Part shown: positions 47,070 to 56,844 of the stretch, one piece after another
Layout: every line of letters begins with the position of its first letter
Numbering within the stretch: position 1 is the stretch's first letter
DNA from: Bacteroidetes bacterium HGW-Bacteroidetes-4
GTDB lineage: Bacteria > Bacteroidota > Bacteroidia > Bacteroidales > SZUA-534
Reading direction: 5' to 3'
Assembly: GCA_002840905.1 (NCBI GenBank)
Contig: PHDD01000010.1
Span: forward strand, 1-64,000
DNA length: 64,000 bases
Position numbers and translations under genes: made by a program
The notes under the pieces: model-generated
Database searches by the model: none
What the model saw: only the letters and a program-made list of their open reading frames with translations
Told to the model about the DNA's origin: nothing

Positions 47070-47240
47070 AGTATGGATATTTATATCATTAGAAATCTGC
47101 CTTGTAAAGTTGCAAAAAACTTCGCAATAAAGTAAACCTTTCGGTTGGAAAAATGTTCGTTCCCTTTTAATTTGGAACACATCAAATTGTTTATTTATTA
47201 TTGAAAATACTGATTACTACAGCAATATTCAGATCAGGAT

Positions 47241-48140
47241 TTAAGCTTGTTTTTTTCCAGCATCCAGACTTTTCATTAAAAAGGAAATGGCTTGTTCTGC
47301 CACTTCCGATTCCTGATGAATGGGACGTGCCAACAAAACCTCGGTAAACAGATTGTTGCGAACCATTTTTACAAAGCCCAACTCAGCATAAGGATGGTTT
47401 TTTACCACACTTTCGGGTACAATAGAAACACCCAATCCGTTGCGAACCAGTTGAATGATGGAATTTATGTTGTTCGATTCGTGTACCACATTGGGCGTAA
47501 AACCATACAACGCACAAATCTGCATCAGTGAATTGTGGTAATGAGGAGCAAAATCCTTATTGTAAAAGACAAAAGTTGCCGCCTTTAATTGCTCAATATC
47601 CGAATCCGATGCAATAGAAACCTGATTCTTATTATAAACTAACATATAATCATCGAAATACCACAATTGGGTTTTTATCATCAACGATTGCAAAGGAGCC
47701 CGCAATATGCCCAAATCGAGTTTACCTTGCTCCAACTCCAGTACCTGCCTTGCTGTTCCCAATTCAAAAAGTTTAAAACTTACATAAGGATATAAAGTGG
47801 ATAAATGCTGAATAAGTTCCGAAATAATGCCCCCAAAAGTAGAGCTTATGTAAGCTATACGAAACTCACCGCTGACATTATCAGCTATTTTCCGGGTTTT
47901 TAAGGTGATGCGTTCCAACAAAAACAGCAAATCCCTAACCTCACGCTCAAAATAAGTTCCTGCATCAGTTAACTCAACCCGCTTATTGGTTCGCTCCAGT
48001 AATTGCGCTCCAATTTCGGTTTCCAGTTCTTTTATTTGTCGGCTTAATGGGGGCTGTGATATAAAAAGTTTTTCTGCCGCTTTACTAAAATTGCGTTCCT
48101 CACAAACCCTTAAAAAATACCTAAGATGTCGTAATTCCAT
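47241..48140 (-). CDS. LysR-family transcriptional regulator, divergent from leu operon
   Basis: The N-terminal winged helix-turn-helix (LRYFLRVCEERNFSKAAEKL, ISQPPLSRQIKELE) and the 299-residue length are standard LysR; the rest is a periplasmic-binding-protein-like effector domain. It is transcribed away from leuC, with a long inverted repeat at its own start codon, so it probably represses itself and activates or represses the leu genes in response to a branched-chain intermediate. The effector is not readable. Alternatives such as a regulator of an unlinked target are possible. Confidence 0.92.
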   Translation of the reverse strand: MELRHLRYFLRVCEERNFSKAAEKLFISQPPLSRQIKELETEIGAQLLERTNKRVELTDAGTYFEREVRDLLFLLERITLKTRKIADNVSGEFRIAYISSTFGGIISELIQHLSTLYPYVSFKLFELGTARQVLELEQGKLDLGILRAPLQSLMIKTQLWYFDDYMLVYNKNQVSIASDSDIEQLKAATFVFYNKDFAPHYHNSLMQICALYGFTPNVVHESNNINSIIQLVRNGLGVSIVPESVVKNHPYAELGFVKMVRNNLFTEVLLARPIHQESEVAEQAISFLMKSLDAGKKQA

Positions 48141-48176
48141 TTTATCATACTTATTAAGTATTAATACATGATAAAA
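48140..48176. promoter_or_regulatory. Palindromic LysR-type operator between lysR and leuC
   Basis: A perfect nine-base inverted repeat, TTTTATCAT (48140-48148) and ATGATAAAA (48168-48176), encloses 19 bases with a nested half-palindrome ACTTATTAAGT. It abuts the start codon of the LysR gene and lies just upstream of the leu -33/-7 sequence, the usual place for LysR autoregulation and target control. Confidence 0.65.
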
Positions 48177-48182
48177 TAAGTC

Positions 48183-48214
48183 TTTTTAAATCATAAAAAC
48201 AAACACTACTTTTG
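48183..48214 (+). promoter_or_regulatory. Promoter of the leu operon
   Basis: TACTTTTG at 48207-48214 is a perfect -7 match, with a T-run (48183-48186) 20 nt upstream as a weak -33 box. It gives a 5' leader of about 130 nt before the leuC start. The operator overlaps its upstream edge. Confidence 0.55.
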
Positions 48215-48346
48215 ATAAATAATTAAACTATATTAAATAATTTAGCTACAATACATAGCTATATTGATTTTTTTAATTACAAATACAAATTTAATATAGA
48301 TTTATAATTAATATTTGTAAATAATTAACATTTAAATCATACTATT

Positions 48347-49726
48347 TTGGGAAAGACCTTATTCGACAAAGTTTGGGATGCTCATGTGGTACAATCGATA
48401 CCCGAAGGTCCCGATGTACTTTATATTGACAAACACCTGGTACATGAAGTTACCAGTCCGGTAGCATTTCTTGGGCTCGACAAACGAGGCATTAAAGTAT
48501 TCAGGCCGCAAAATACCGTGGCGACTCCCGATCATAACGTACCCACACTGAATCAGGATTTGCCTATTAAGGATAAGCTTTCGCGGATGCAGGTGGATAA
48601 ACTTACGCAGAATACTTCAAACCATGGAATTACCCTTTATGGTTTAAACCATCCATATCAGGGGGTAGTACACGTTATTGGCCCGGAACTTGGCATTACA
48701 CAACCCGGAATGACGATTGTATGCGGGGATAGCCATACGGCCACCCATGGTGCCTTTGGTTCGGTGGCATTTGGTATTGGCACCAGCGAGGTGGAAATGG
48801 TGTTGGCCACCCAGTGTATTATGCAACCCAAACCCAAAAGAATGCGCATCACAGTAAATGGCGAATTGGGTATAGGTGTAGGCGCAAAAGATTTGATACT
48901 TTATATTATTTCACAAATATCGGCCAGTGGCGGAACCGGTTATTTTATTGAATACGCCGGCGAAGCATTTACCACATTGAGTATGGAAGGCCGTATGACC
49001 GTATGTAATATGAGCATTGAATGCGGTGCCCGAGGTGGATTGATTGCCCCTGACCATACCACTTTTGAATACTTGAAAGATAAAAAATTTTCGCCCAAAG
49101 GTGCCGAATGGGACAAAAAGCTTGCCTATTGGAAAACCCTTTACTCCGATAACGATGCCATATTTGATAAGGAATTAACTTTTGATGCCAAAAATATTGA
49201 ACCGCAAATTACCTACGGAACCAACCCGGGTATGGGCATGGGAATTACCCAAAGCATTCCCGCTCAAAGCGATGCAACCTTTAAAAAAGCCCTGGAATAC
49301 ATGAAGGTAAAAGCCGGCGAGCCTATTCTGGATACACCGGTGGATTATGTATTTGTGGGAAGTTGCACCAATGGCCGTATTGAGGATTTGCGTGAATTTA
49401 CCCAGGCAATAAAAGGCCGAAAAAAGGCCGAAAACGTAACTGTTTGGATTGTTCCCGGTTCCAAGCAGGTTGAAAAACAAGCTATGGTCGAAGGTCTCGA
49501 TAAAATTCTGGCTGAAGCCGGCATTGAATTGCGACAACCCGGATGTTCGGCATGTCTGGCCATGAACGACGACAAAGTTCCTCCTGGTAAACTGGCGGTA
49601 GCCACAACCAACCGTAATTTCGAAGGGCGACAAGGGCCCGGTTCCCGAACCATGTTGGCCAGCCCGCTGACTGCTGCCGTTGCTGCCATTACCGGAAAAA
49701 TTACCGATCCAAGAATCTTTTTATAA
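48347..49726 (+). CDS. leuC: 3-isopropylmalate dehydratase large subunit
   Basis: With LeuD it isomerises 2-isopropylmalate to 3-isopropylmalate in leucine synthesis, using a [4Fe-4S] cluster. Cluster and active-site motifs are present: [33 protein letters not shown] and [13 protein letters not shown] (three cysteines). The start is probably TTG ([15 protein letters not shown]), which aligns with the usual LeuC start; no ATG is in the right place. The same fold in citraconate/citramalate dehydration would serve isoleucine synthesis, which matters given the upstream enzyme below. Confidence 0.95.
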   Translation: MGKTLFDKVWDAHVVQSIPEGPDVLYIDKHLVHEVTSPVAFLGLDKRGIKVFRPQNTVATPDHNVPTLNQDLPIKDKLSRMQVDKLTQNTSNHGITLYGLNHPYQGVVHVIGPELGITQPGMTIVCGDSHTATHGAFGSVAFGIGTSEVEMVLATQCIMQPKPKRMRITVNGELGIGVGAKDLILYIISQISASGGTGYFIEYAGEAFTTLSMEGRMTVCNMSIECGARGGLIAPDHTTFEYLKDKKFSPKGAEWDKKLAYWKTLYSDNDAIFDKELTFDAKNIEPQITYGTNPGMGMGITQSIPAQSDATFKKALEYMKVKAGEPILDTPVDYVFVGSCTNGRIEDLREFTQAIKGRKKAENVTVWIVPGSKQVEKQAMVEGLDKILAEAGIELRQPGCSACLAMNDDKVPPGKLAVATTNRNFEGRQGPGSRTMLASPLTAAVAAITGKITDPRIFL

Positions 49727-49783
49727 AAATTACTATGAATCAGTCTCTAATATCCAAAGTCAAAATTCTAACATCTAAATCCC

Positions 49784-50380
49784 ATGTCAATCGATAAATT
49801 CACCACCCTAAAGTCTACCTGCGTTCCCATTCCCATTGAGAACGTGGATACCGACCAGATTATTCCCGCCCGTTTTTTAAAAGCTACCGAACGCAAAGGT
49901 TTTGGCGATAACCTGTTTCGAGACTGGCGCTACAACAGCCATAACCAACCCATTCCCGGTTTTCCTTTAAACAATCCGAAATACGGAGGGCAAATTTTAG
50001 TGGGTGGTAAAAATTTCGGTTCTGGTTCCAGTCGCGAGCATGCAGCCTGGGCTATTTACGATGCCGGATTTAAAGTAGTTATTTCCAGTTTTTTTGCCGA
50101 TATATTTAAAAACAATGCCCTTAATAATGGACTGTTACCGGTTCAGGTTTCAGCATCCTTTTTACAACTTATTTTCGACACGGTCGAGAAAAAACCGCAT
50201 ACCGAACTCCAGGTAAATCTCGAAAAACAAACTATTGAATTATTGGAAACAGGTACCAAAGAAACATTTGAAATAAATGCCTATAAAAAAGAATGCCTGC
50301 TTAAAGGTTACGACGATATCGATTATTTGCTCAGCATTAAAAACCTGATTGAAAACTACGAAAAGGAACGATCGGTTTAA
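49784..50380 (+). CDS. leuD: 3-isopropylmalate dehydratase small subunit
   Basis: A 198-residue swivel-domain partner of LeuC, with [13 protein letters not shown] near the start and the substrate-recognition loop [19 protein letters not shown]. It follows leuC by 57 bp, so both subunits would be made together. Start at ATG 49784 (MSIDKFTTL). Confidence 0.95.
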   Translation: MSIDKFTTLKSTCVPIPIENVDTDQIIPARFLKATERKGFGDNLFRDWRYNSHNQPIPGFPLNNPKYGGQILVGGKNFGSGSSREHAAWAIYDAGFKVVISSFFADIFKNNALNNGLLPVQVSASFLQLIFDTVEKKPHTELQVNLEKQTIELLETGTKETFEINAYKKECLLKGYDDIDYLLSIKNLIENYEKERSV

Positions 50381-50436
50381 TTGTATCAGGCAACTGGCGA
50401 TGCAACTGTTAACAACAAAACAAAAAATAGAAGGCC

Positions 50437-51960
50437 ATGAAAATACTACTACTCGACACAACCTTACGCGATGGTGAACAAACCTCGGGCGTTTCATACA
50501 CCGAAGATGAAAAACTAAGCATCGCCAAAATCCTTATTGAGGATTTAAAAGTCGACAGGCTTGAGGTGGCATCAGCAAAAGTCTCGGATGGGGAATTCAA
50601 TGCGGTAAAAAAAATTACCAGCTGGGCAAAACGAAACGGTCACCTCGAAAAGATTGAGGTACTGGGCTTTGTTGATGGCGACAAATCGATAAACTGGCTT
50701 AAAGAATCCGGTTGCCAAGTTTTGAACCTGCTAACCAAAGGCTCGCTAAACCATTGCAAATACCAGCTACGAAAAGAACCCGATGAGCATATTGCCGACA
50801 TTAAAGCGGTTCTTAAGTTGGCCGAAACCAACAATATCCGGGTAAATATTTATCTCGAAGACTGGAGTAATGGCATGCGTCATTCCAGAAGCTATGTTTA
50901 TCATATGCTCGATGAACTAAAAGACACTTGTATAGACCGCTTTATGCTACCCGACACATTAGGGATCCTTAACCCGGACGAAACCTATGATTTTCTAAAA
51001 GAAACCAAAGAACGCTATCCAAAATTAAAATTCGATTTTCACTCTCACAACGATTACGATTTGGCCACTGCCAATGTGTTTGCAGCCATCAAAGCAGGTA
51101 TTGACTGCATTCACGGAACCATTAACGGCTTGGGCGAACGGGCCGGAAACATTCCTCTTTCGAGTGCCATAGCTGTGGTGCTCGATCATTTTAAATACCC
51201 GCTGAATGTAAATGAATCGCGGTTGAATTTTGTTAGCCGAATGGTTGAAATGTATTCGGGAATCCGCATTCCGCAAAACAAACCGCTGATTGGTGAAAGC
51301 GTTTTTACTCAAACCGCCGGCATCCATGCCGATGGCGACAGCAAAAAGAACCTGTATTTTAACGATTTACTTCCCGAACGTTTTGGCCGCAAACGCTCGT
51401 ATGCCTTGGGAAAAACATCAGGTAAAGCCAATATTAAAAAGAATCTCGAAGAAATGGGGATTGAACTCGACGAATTTTCAATGAAGAAAATTACCGACCG
51501 GATTATTGAATTGGGCGACCGCAAAGAAATGGTTACCCGCGACGATCTGCCCTACATTATTGCCGACGTGCTGAAAAGCAAAGCTATTGAAGAAAAAATT
51601 GAAGTCATAAATTACAATTTCAGTGCCGGAAAAGGATTAAAACCCGTGGCCTCGGTAAAATTAAAAATAAACGGGCATGGTGTTTTTGAAGAGCATGCTG
51701 CTGGTGATGGCCAATACGACGCTTTTATGCGGGCCATAAAAAGCATCTACATAAAGCTGAACAAAGTGCTTCCACGCCTGGTCGATTATTCCGTATCCAT
51801 TCCTCCCGGCGGACGCACCGATGCGCTGGTGCAAACGGTTATTACCTGGAATCTGGGTAAAGAATTCAGAACCCGCGGTTTGGATTCAGACCAAACCATG
51901 GCAGCCATTAAAGCCACCATTAAAATGTTAAACATGATAGAAAATTTTGAAAACCAATAA
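50437..51960 (+). CDS. 2-isopropylmalate synthase / citramalate synthase-family enzyme
   Basis: The 507-residue protein has an HMGL-like TIM barrel (LLDTTLRDGEQTSGVSYTED, the catalytic DTTLRDGEQ motif; FHSHNDYDLATAN; HGTINGLGERAGN) and the C-terminal LeuA dimer regulatory domain (VASVKLKINGHGVFEEHAAG, GRTDALVQTVITW). It condenses acetyl-CoA with a 2-keto acid. Substrate choice between 2-ketoisovalerate (leucine) and pyruvate (citramalate, isoleucine) cannot be read from the motifs. The first residues (MKILLLDTTLRDGEQ) lack the N-terminal extension of classical LeuA. It is the only enzyme of its class in the operon. Confidence 0.88.
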   Translation: MKILLLDTTLRDGEQTSGVSYTEDEKLSIAKILIEDLKVDRLEVASAKVSDGEFNAVKKITSWAKRNGHLEKIEVLGFVDGDKSINWLKESGCQVLNLLTKGSLNHCKYQLRKEPDEHIADIKAVLKLAETNNIRVNIYLEDWSNGMRHSRSYVYHMLDELKDTCIDRFMLPDTLGILNPDETYDFLKETKERYPKLKFDFHSHNDYDLATANVFAAIKAGIDCIHGTINGLGERAGNIPLSSAIAVVLDHFKYPLNVNESRLNFVSRMVEMYSGIRIPQNKPLIGESVFTQTAGIHADGDSKKNLYFNDLLPERFGRKRSYALGKTSGKANIKKNLEEMGIELDEFSMKKITDRIIELGDRKEMVTRDDLPYIIADVLKSKAIEEKIEVINYNFSAGKGLKPVASVKLKINGHGVFEEHAAGDGQYDAFMRAIKSIYIKLNKVLPRLVDYSVSIPPGGRTDALVQTVITWNLGKEFRTRGLDSDQTMAAIKATIKMLNMIENFENQ

Positions 51961-51963
51961 ACT

Positions 51964-53016
51964 ATGAAATTTCATATTGCAACCCTGCCCGGCGACGGAA
52001 TTGGCCCGGAAATAGTAGAACAGGCTATAAAAGTGCTAAAAGCCATCGAGAAAAAGTATAATCACATATTTATCTTTGAGGAGGCACCGGTTGGAGCCAT
52101 TGCCATTGAACAAACCGGCAATCCATACCCCGAATCCACCCATGAATTGTGTATGAAAGCCGATGCCGTGCTTTTTGGAGCCATTGGCGATCCCAAATAC
52201 GACAACAATCCCAAAGCCAAAGTACGTCCCGAACAAGGATTACTGGCCATGCGCAAAAAACTGGGATTATTTGCCAACATTCGTCCGGTGGTTACTTTTC
52301 CATCACTGCTTGATAAATCTCCATTAAAACGAGAATTGGTCGAAGGGGTTGATTTTGTAGTTGTCCGTGAATTAACGGGAGGCATCTATTTTGGGCAACG
52401 CGGACGCTCGGAAGATTTAAATACGGCTTTCGACACCTGCATTTACACACGCGATGAAGTGGAACGTATTTGCCGTTTGGCTTTCGATTACGCCATGAAA
52501 CGCAACAAGCGCCTGTGCGCGGTTGACAAAGCCAATGTACTGGAAACCTCACGTTTATGGCGTGAAGTAATGCAGGAACTTACCCCCCAATATCCCGAAG
52601 TAACTGTTGATTATATGTTTGTTGACAATGCGGCCATGCAGCTTATTCAATGGCCCAAAAAATTCGATGTAATGGTGACCGAAAACATGTTTGGCGATAT
52701 ACTTAGTGATGAGGCCAGCGTAATTACCGGTTCCATGGGCATGTTGCCATCGGCTTCCATAGGTTTGCATACTTCGGTGTTCGAACCCATTCACGGTTCT
52801 TATCCGCAAGCAGCCGGAAAAAACATAGCGAATCCCTGCGCTACCATCCTTTCAGCTGCCATGCTTTTGGAATCACTGAATTTATTAACCGAAGCCGAAA
52901 CTGTTCGTCAGGCAGTTACCGATTCGCTAAACGAGAATTTTGTTACTGAAGATATTGATAAAAATGTAGCCAAAAAGACCAGCGAAGTGGGCGACTGGAT
53001 TGCCTCAAGGATATAG
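51964..53016 (+). CDS. leuB: 3-isopropylmalate dehydrogenase
   Basis: It oxidises and decarboxylates 3-isopropylmalate to 2-ketoisocaproate with NAD. Motifs: [14 protein letters not shown] at the N-terminus, the substrate loop [25 protein letters not shown], and the cofactor region [20 protein letters not shown] with [18 protein letters not shown]. The length of 350 residues is usual. The gene follows the synthase with 3 bases between, and a terminator ends the operon. Confidence 0.96.
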   Translation: MKFHIATLPGDGIGPEIVEQAIKVLKAIEKKYNHIFIFEEAPVGAIAIEQTGNPYPESTHELCMKADAVLFGAIGDPKYDNNPKAKVRPEQGLLAMRKKLGLFANIRPVVTFPSLLDKSPLKRELVEGVDFVVVRELTGGIYFGQRGRSEDLNTAFDTCIYTRDEVERICRLAFDYAMKRNKRLCAVDKANVLETSRLWREVMQELTPQYPEVTVDYMFVDNAAMQLIQWPKKFDVMVTENMFGDILSDEASVITGSMGMLPSASIGLHTSVFEPIHGSYPQAAGKNIANPCATILSAAMLLESLNLLTEAETVRQAVTDSLNENFVTEDIDKNVAKKTSEVGDWIASRI

Positions 53017-53039
53017 AATTATTTCACGTTAAACTTATT

Positions 53040-53075
53040 AGCCTTGCAGCTTAGTTGCAGGGCTTTTTCTTTTTC
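53040..53075 (+). terminator. Terminator of the leu operon
   Basis: AGCCTTGCA and TGCAGGGCT form a nine-base stem with one wobble, followed by TTTTTCTTTTT. It lies 24 nt after the leuB stop. Confidence 0.7.
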
Positions 53076-53084
53076 CTACTTTTG
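53054..53084 (+). promoter_or_regulatory. Promoter of the methyltransferase gene
   Basis: GTTG at 53054-53057, 19 nt, then TACTTTTG at 53077-53084. The -7 match is perfect. It overlaps the leu terminator and lies 22 nt before the start codon. Confidence 0.55.
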
Positions 53085-53106
53085 TATGTTTAATTAAATT
53101 TAGACT

Positions 53107-53724
53107 ATGTTGTTTGATGCTGCTGCACAGAATTGGGATTCTGATCTTCAAAAAGTAGAAAGAGCCAAGGTTTTGGCTCAATACATTTCGGATTTTGTTC
53201 AGGGGAAAAACCTGAATAAAGCACTGGAGTTCGGTTGTGGAACCGGTTTGTTGAGTTTCCATTTAAAAGATGCCTTTCCTTTAATTGATTTGGCCGACAC
53301 TTCGGAAGGAATGATTGAGGTGTTAAAGAAAAAAATCAGTGATAATTCCCTGAGCCATTTTAAGCCCATCCTGCTCGAAGCAAAACCTGCTTTTCAACCT
53401 GCTGCATACGATATGGTGTATTCGCTGATGACCCTGCACCACATCGAAAACCTGGATGCAGTATTTAACGATTTTTATCGGATGCTAAAACCCGGAGGTT
53501 ATCTTTGCATTGCCGATTTGGTTAAAGAAGATGGCGATTTTCATAATTCAGAAGACAGCAAACACGTACATCATGGATTTGAGAAAGAGCAACTGCTTAA
53601 ACAACTTAAGGTTCATGGTTTCGAAGAAATGGTTTTTCAGGAATTTTTTTTCATAAATAAAACCACAGAGCAAGGCAAGCAAAAAAACTTTCCCTTGTTT
53701 TTTCTGATAGTTCAAAAAACCTAA
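53107..53724 (+). CDS. Class I SAM-dependent methyltransferase
   Basis: A 205-residue Rossmann methyltransferase: motif I ALEFGCGTGLLSFHL (the glycine-rich SAM site), acidic residue in DLADTSEGM, motif II/III YDMVYSLMTLHHIENL and LKPGGYLCIADLV. The PGG loop and HHI motif match the UbiE/BioC-type group. The substrate cannot be told from the sequence. Confidence 0.88.
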   Translation: MLFDAAAQNWDSDLQKVERAKVLAQYISDFVQGKNLNKALEFGCGTGLLSFHLKDAFPLIDLADTSEGMIEVLKKKISDNSLSHFKPILLEAKPAFQPAAYDMVYSLMTLHHIENLDAVFNDFYRMLKPGGYLCIADLVKEDGDFHNSEDSKHVHHGFEKEQLLKQLKVHGFEEMVFQEFFFINKTTEQGKQKNFPLFFLIVQKT

Positions 53725-53784
53725 ATGAAGAATTACATCCATTAAAGTTTCTAAGTAAAAACCAGATTTAAAATAATAAAGAAA

Positions 53785-54489
53785 ATGCAAGGCAAACTAT
53801 ATCTGATTCCCATAACGCTTGGCGAGAGTAGCATTGAGCTGGTTATTCCTGCCGAAGTCAGAACAGAAACCTTAAAAATAAGGCATTTTATTGTCGAAAA
53901 CGTACGTACTGCCCGGCGTTACCTGCGCAAACTCGATCCGGTTTTTCCCATCGACGAAACGCAATTTTTTGAACTCAACAAACACACTTCGCCCGAACAA
54001 ATTGGAACCTACCTGAAACCCATTCATCAGGGGTTTGCTATGGGCGTAATTTCTGAAGCCGGAGTACCCGGAGTTGCCGATCCCGGTGCCGATGTGGTGG
54101 CATTGGCTCACAGCCAAAACATACAAGTGGTTCCATTTGTAGGGCCTTCGTCCATTTTGATGGTAGTGATGGCTGCCGGACTAAACGGCCAAAACTTTGC
54201 TTTTAACGGCTATCTTCCCATAAAACCCAACGAACGTGCATCAGTTATTAAACATTTGGAAAAACGCTCGCAAACGGATCACCAGTCGCAACTTTTTATT
54301 GAAACACCTTACCGTAATGCGCACCTGTTAAACGATTTAATGCAACACTGCCATTCTTCGACCCGCTTATGCATTGCTGTTGACATAACCTTGCCCACGG
54401 AATTTATAAAAACCGACACCATTGCCAACTGGAAAAAACAGTTACCCGAAATTAACAAACGTCCCGGAATATTTATGATTCAAGGCTAA
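53785..54489 (+). CDS. Tetrapyrrole methylase-family (RsmI-like) SAM-dependent methyltransferase
   Basis: A 234-residue protein of the precorrin/uroporphyrin methyltransferase fold. Typical signs are KLYLIPITLG at the start, SEAGVPGVADPGADVVALAH and VPFVGPSSILMVVMAAGLNG, which match the RsmI subgroup that 2'-O-methylates C1402 of 16S rRNA. Classic RsmI is about 280 residues with a C-terminal winged-helix-like part; this one is shorter, and the C-terminus diverges. It is therefore an RsmI-like paralogue with an uncertain substrate. It may share a transcript with the preceding gene (60 bp gap). Confidence 0.82.
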   Translation: MQGKLYLIPITLGESSIELVIPAEVRTETLKIRHFIVENVRTARRYLRKLDPVFPIDETQFFELNKHTSPEQIGTYLKPIHQGFAMGVISEAGVPGVADPGADVVALAHSQNIQVVPFVGPSSILMVVMAAGLNGQNFAFNGYLPIKPNERASVIKHLEKRSQTDHQSQLFIETPYRNAHLLNDLMQHCHSSTRLCIAVDITLPTEFIKTDTIANWKKQLPEINKRPGIFMIQG

Positions 54490-54673
54490 ACAAAGACTTT
54501 CGTTTTAAACCTTTTAAAGTAAAGATTGTTTTGTTTCTACCGAATTCAGAAATGAGTAAAACAAATATTTTATCTATTCATTGATTCCGACCTATTTTCC
54601 AAAAGCTACAAATATTATCGAATATAAAAACTAAAATATTTAATTTACTTAGGAATTTTCACCAGGCAATAAC

Positions 54674-54681
54674 TATATTTG
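54674..54681 (+). promoter_or_regulatory. -7 element upstream of add
   Basis: TATATTTG fits TAnnTTTG and lies 22 nt before the start codon. The -33 box is not clear. Confidence 0.5.
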
Positions 54682-54703
54682 CTAAATTTTTCAAACTACA
54701 TCT

Positions 54704-55762
54704 ATGAAGAAACTAAGCCGAGAATTTATACACAGCCTCCCGAAAGCAGAACTGCATTGTCACCTCGATGGCTCGATGCGCGTACAAACCATTATTGATT
54801 TGGCTAAAGAACAGAAGGTTAAGCTACCCAAAGAAAGCGTTGAAGAGTTGACCAATTACCTGGCAGTTGGCATGGAATGCCAAAGTCTGGAAGAATACCT
54901 GCGCCCGTTCGATGTTACTTGCTCAGTTCTACAAACCAAAGAGGCATTAATACGTGCCACTTACGAACTGGCTGAAGACTGCGCCGATGAAAACATCTGG
55001 TATCTTGAGATACGCTTTTCACCTATTTTGCATGTTAAAAAAGATTTGAAATTAACCCAGGTGATTGATGCAGTGCTTGAAGGCAAACACCGTGCTGAAA
55101 AAAATTTTAACATAAAAATTGGAATCATTATTTGCAGCCTGCGCCACACCGATCCTAATATTTCCTTAACACTTGCTGAACTGGCCGTTGCTTATAAAAA
55201 CCGGGGCGTATTGGGATTCGATTTGGCTGGAGCCGAAGACGGATTCCCAGCAAAAGACCACAAAGAATCATTTTTCTTAATTATAAATAACAACATTAAT
55301 ACCACCGTACATGCCGGCGAAGGATACGGTCCGGAATCGATTCATCAGGCTATCCACTTTATACGGGCCAATCGCATTGGTCATGGTACACGTTTACGCG
55401 AAGACGGCGACTTGCTAAATTATGTAAACGATCACCGGATTCCTTTGGAAATGTGCATCACATCAAACGTACAAACCAAAGCAGTTCCATCGTTCGAAAA
55501 CCATCCGGTTAAATTTTATTTTGATTTGGGTATCAGGGTAACTTTAAACACCGACAACCGCCTGATTTCGAAAACTACGTTAACCGATGAATACATGTTA
55601 GCCATTGAAAAATTTGGGTTTACTTTGGATGAATTAAAGTATTTGATTTTGAATGGATTCAAATCGGCATTTTTGCCGCTTAAAGAGAAAGTTGAATTGA
55701 TTCATAGAGTTACCAGAGACCTGGAAGAAAAAGGATTGATTATTAAACGCGACTACATTTAG
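54704..55762 (+). CDS. add: Adenosine deaminase
   Basis: It converts adenosine to inosine and ammonia in purine salvage. The metal-dependent hydrolase barrel shows LPKAELHCHLDGSMR (HxH zinc ligands), TTVHAGEGYGPESIHQA (His and catalytic Glu), IGHGTRL (His), EMCITSNVQT and LNTDN (Asp). Length 352 fits the family. It ends in a terminator that also lies inside the convergent neighbour. No other purine gene is next to it. Confidence 0.95.
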   Translation: MKKLSREFIHSLPKAELHCHLDGSMRVQTIIDLAKEQKVKLPKESVEELTNYLAVGMECQSLEEYLRPFDVTCSVLQTKEALIRATYELAEDCADENIWYLEIRFSPILHVKKDLKLTQVIDAVLEGKHRAEKNFNIKIGIIICSLRHTDPNISLTLAELAVAYKNRGVLGFDLAGAEDGFPAKDHKESFFLIINNNINTTVHAGEGYGPESIHQAIHFIRANRIGHGTRLREDGDLLNYVNDHRIPLEMCITSNVQTKAVPSFENHPVKFYFDLGIRVTLNTDNRLISKTTLTDEYMLAIEKFGFTLDELKYLILNGFKSAFLPLKEKVELIHRVTRDLEEKGLIIKRDYI

Positions 55763-55780
55763 CAAAAGATATTATTAAAA

Positions 55781-56545
55781 TTAAAACGTGCCCTGTGCAC
55801 GTTTTTTTTTGTCTTTAAAACTGGCAAATAGGGCTGCTCCTATTAATCCGGCATTATTAAGCAGTTGTGCCGGCACCATTGGCGTTTTAACGGTAACAAA
55901 TTCACTGAATTTTTCCATTTTTTTGCTGGTACCACCGCCAATAATAAACAAATCGGGATTAAATATTTTTTCGTAGTATTTTAGCGATTCATTAAAACGC
56001 TTACCCCACTGTTTCCAGTTTAATTCGGCTTTTTTTCGAACCGAATCGGAACTGTATCGTTCCACGGTTTTCTTTTTAAATTCCAGATGTCCCAATTCGG
56101 TATTGGGCATTAAAACTCCCTGATTAAACAAAGCGGTTCCAATTCCGGTTCCTACCGTAATCATCATTACCAAACCATCAACCCCTTTTCCGGCACCGTG
56201 ATGCATTTCGGCCAGGCCTGCAGCATCGGCATCGTTTACGGCAAATACCTTACAGCCGCTGCGCTCCGAGAGCATGTCATCGATGGGAATACCAATCCAC
56301 GAATCGTCAATATTAGCTGCCGAATGTACCATTCCGTGCTGAACTACAGCCGGAAAACCAACACCCACCAAACCTTTCCAGTTAAAATGCTGAATTAAAT
56401 CGTAAATGGTAGCTGCAAGAGCCTGCGGAGTTGCCGGTTGGGGTGTGTCGATGCGATGCCGTTCCGAAAGGAGTTCGGCGGTTAGTGTATTTACCAGTGC
56501 TCCTTTTATTCCTGAACCTCCTACATCGATACCCAAAACTTCCAT
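55781..56545 (-). CDS. ppgK: Polyphosphate glucokinase (ROK family)
   Basis: It phosphorylates glucose, using polyphosphate and often ATP. The ROK-type phosphate loop [15 protein letters not shown] is at the start, [12 protein letters not shown] holds the catalytic Asp, and [14 protein letters not shown] and [11 protein letters not shown] are the PPGK subgroup signatures. The length (254 residues from the chosen [13 protein letters not shown]) fits. An upstream ATG at 56599 would add 18 residues. Its last codons lie inside a terminator hairpin. ROK sugar kinases or regulators are the main alternative, but the lack of a HTH and the ELGHLE form favour PpgK. Confidence 0.88.
   Translation of the reverse strand: MEVLGIDVGGSGIKGALVNTLTAELLSERHRIDTPQPATPQALAATIYDLIQHFNWKGLVGVGFPAVVQHGMVHSAANIDDSWIGIPIDDMLSERSGCKVFAVNDADAAGLAEMHHGAGKGVDGLVMMITVGTGIGTALFNQGVLMPNTELGHLEFKKKTVERYSSDSVRKKAELNWKQWGKRFNESLKYYEKIFNPDLFIIGGGTSKKMEKFSEFVTVKTPMVPAQLLNNAGLIGAALFASFKDKKKRAQGTF
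55783..55810 (+). terminator. Terminator of add, overlapping the ppgK 3' end
   Basis: AAAACGTGC and GCACGTTTT form a nine-pair stem with a five-base loop, followed by T. The same hairpin encodes the last residues of PpgK (AQGTF) on the other strand and may act in both directions. Confidence 0.7.
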
Positions 56546-56641
56546 AGACGGATAAGTTATTTGTTTTAAGAACCCTTCAAAGGTTTTATTGTTCATCAAA
56601 AGAATAGTATGTTGTTACTTTCATCTGTTTAGATTAAATTA

Positions 56642-56836
56642 TCAATGGTCAGATGGAACATCCATAAAATAATCAGGCTCGGGTGTTTTAAACTCGTTCA
56701 TCATGGATGTTTCATTTGGAAAAAAAATGCAGATGTACATTACAAACAAATTAACTAAGGATAAAAGTAAAAAAATAAAACCAAACAGCCGGAGCCATTT
56801 GGTTTTAATATCTAAGGAATTCCATTGAAAACCCAG
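56642..56836 (-). CDS. Possible small single-pass membrane protein
   Basis: A 64-codon frame in the gap between the MATE and ppgK genes. It contains one clear membrane helix (FGFIFLLLSLVNLFVMYICI) and an acidic tail (EFKTPEPDYFMDVPSDH). There is no ATG before the helix, so it would need a CTG start (56836). It begins just after the MATE stop, so translation could be coupled. A non-coding origin is possible. Confidence 0.3.
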   Translation of the reverse strand: MGFQWNSLDIKTKWLRLFGFIFLLLSLVNLFVMYICIFFPNETSMMNEFKTPEPDYFMDVPSDH

Positions 56837-56844
56837 TTTTCAGA

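Noticed and set aside
49175-49633. 152-codon frame on the minus strand
   Set aside because: Shadow of leuC.
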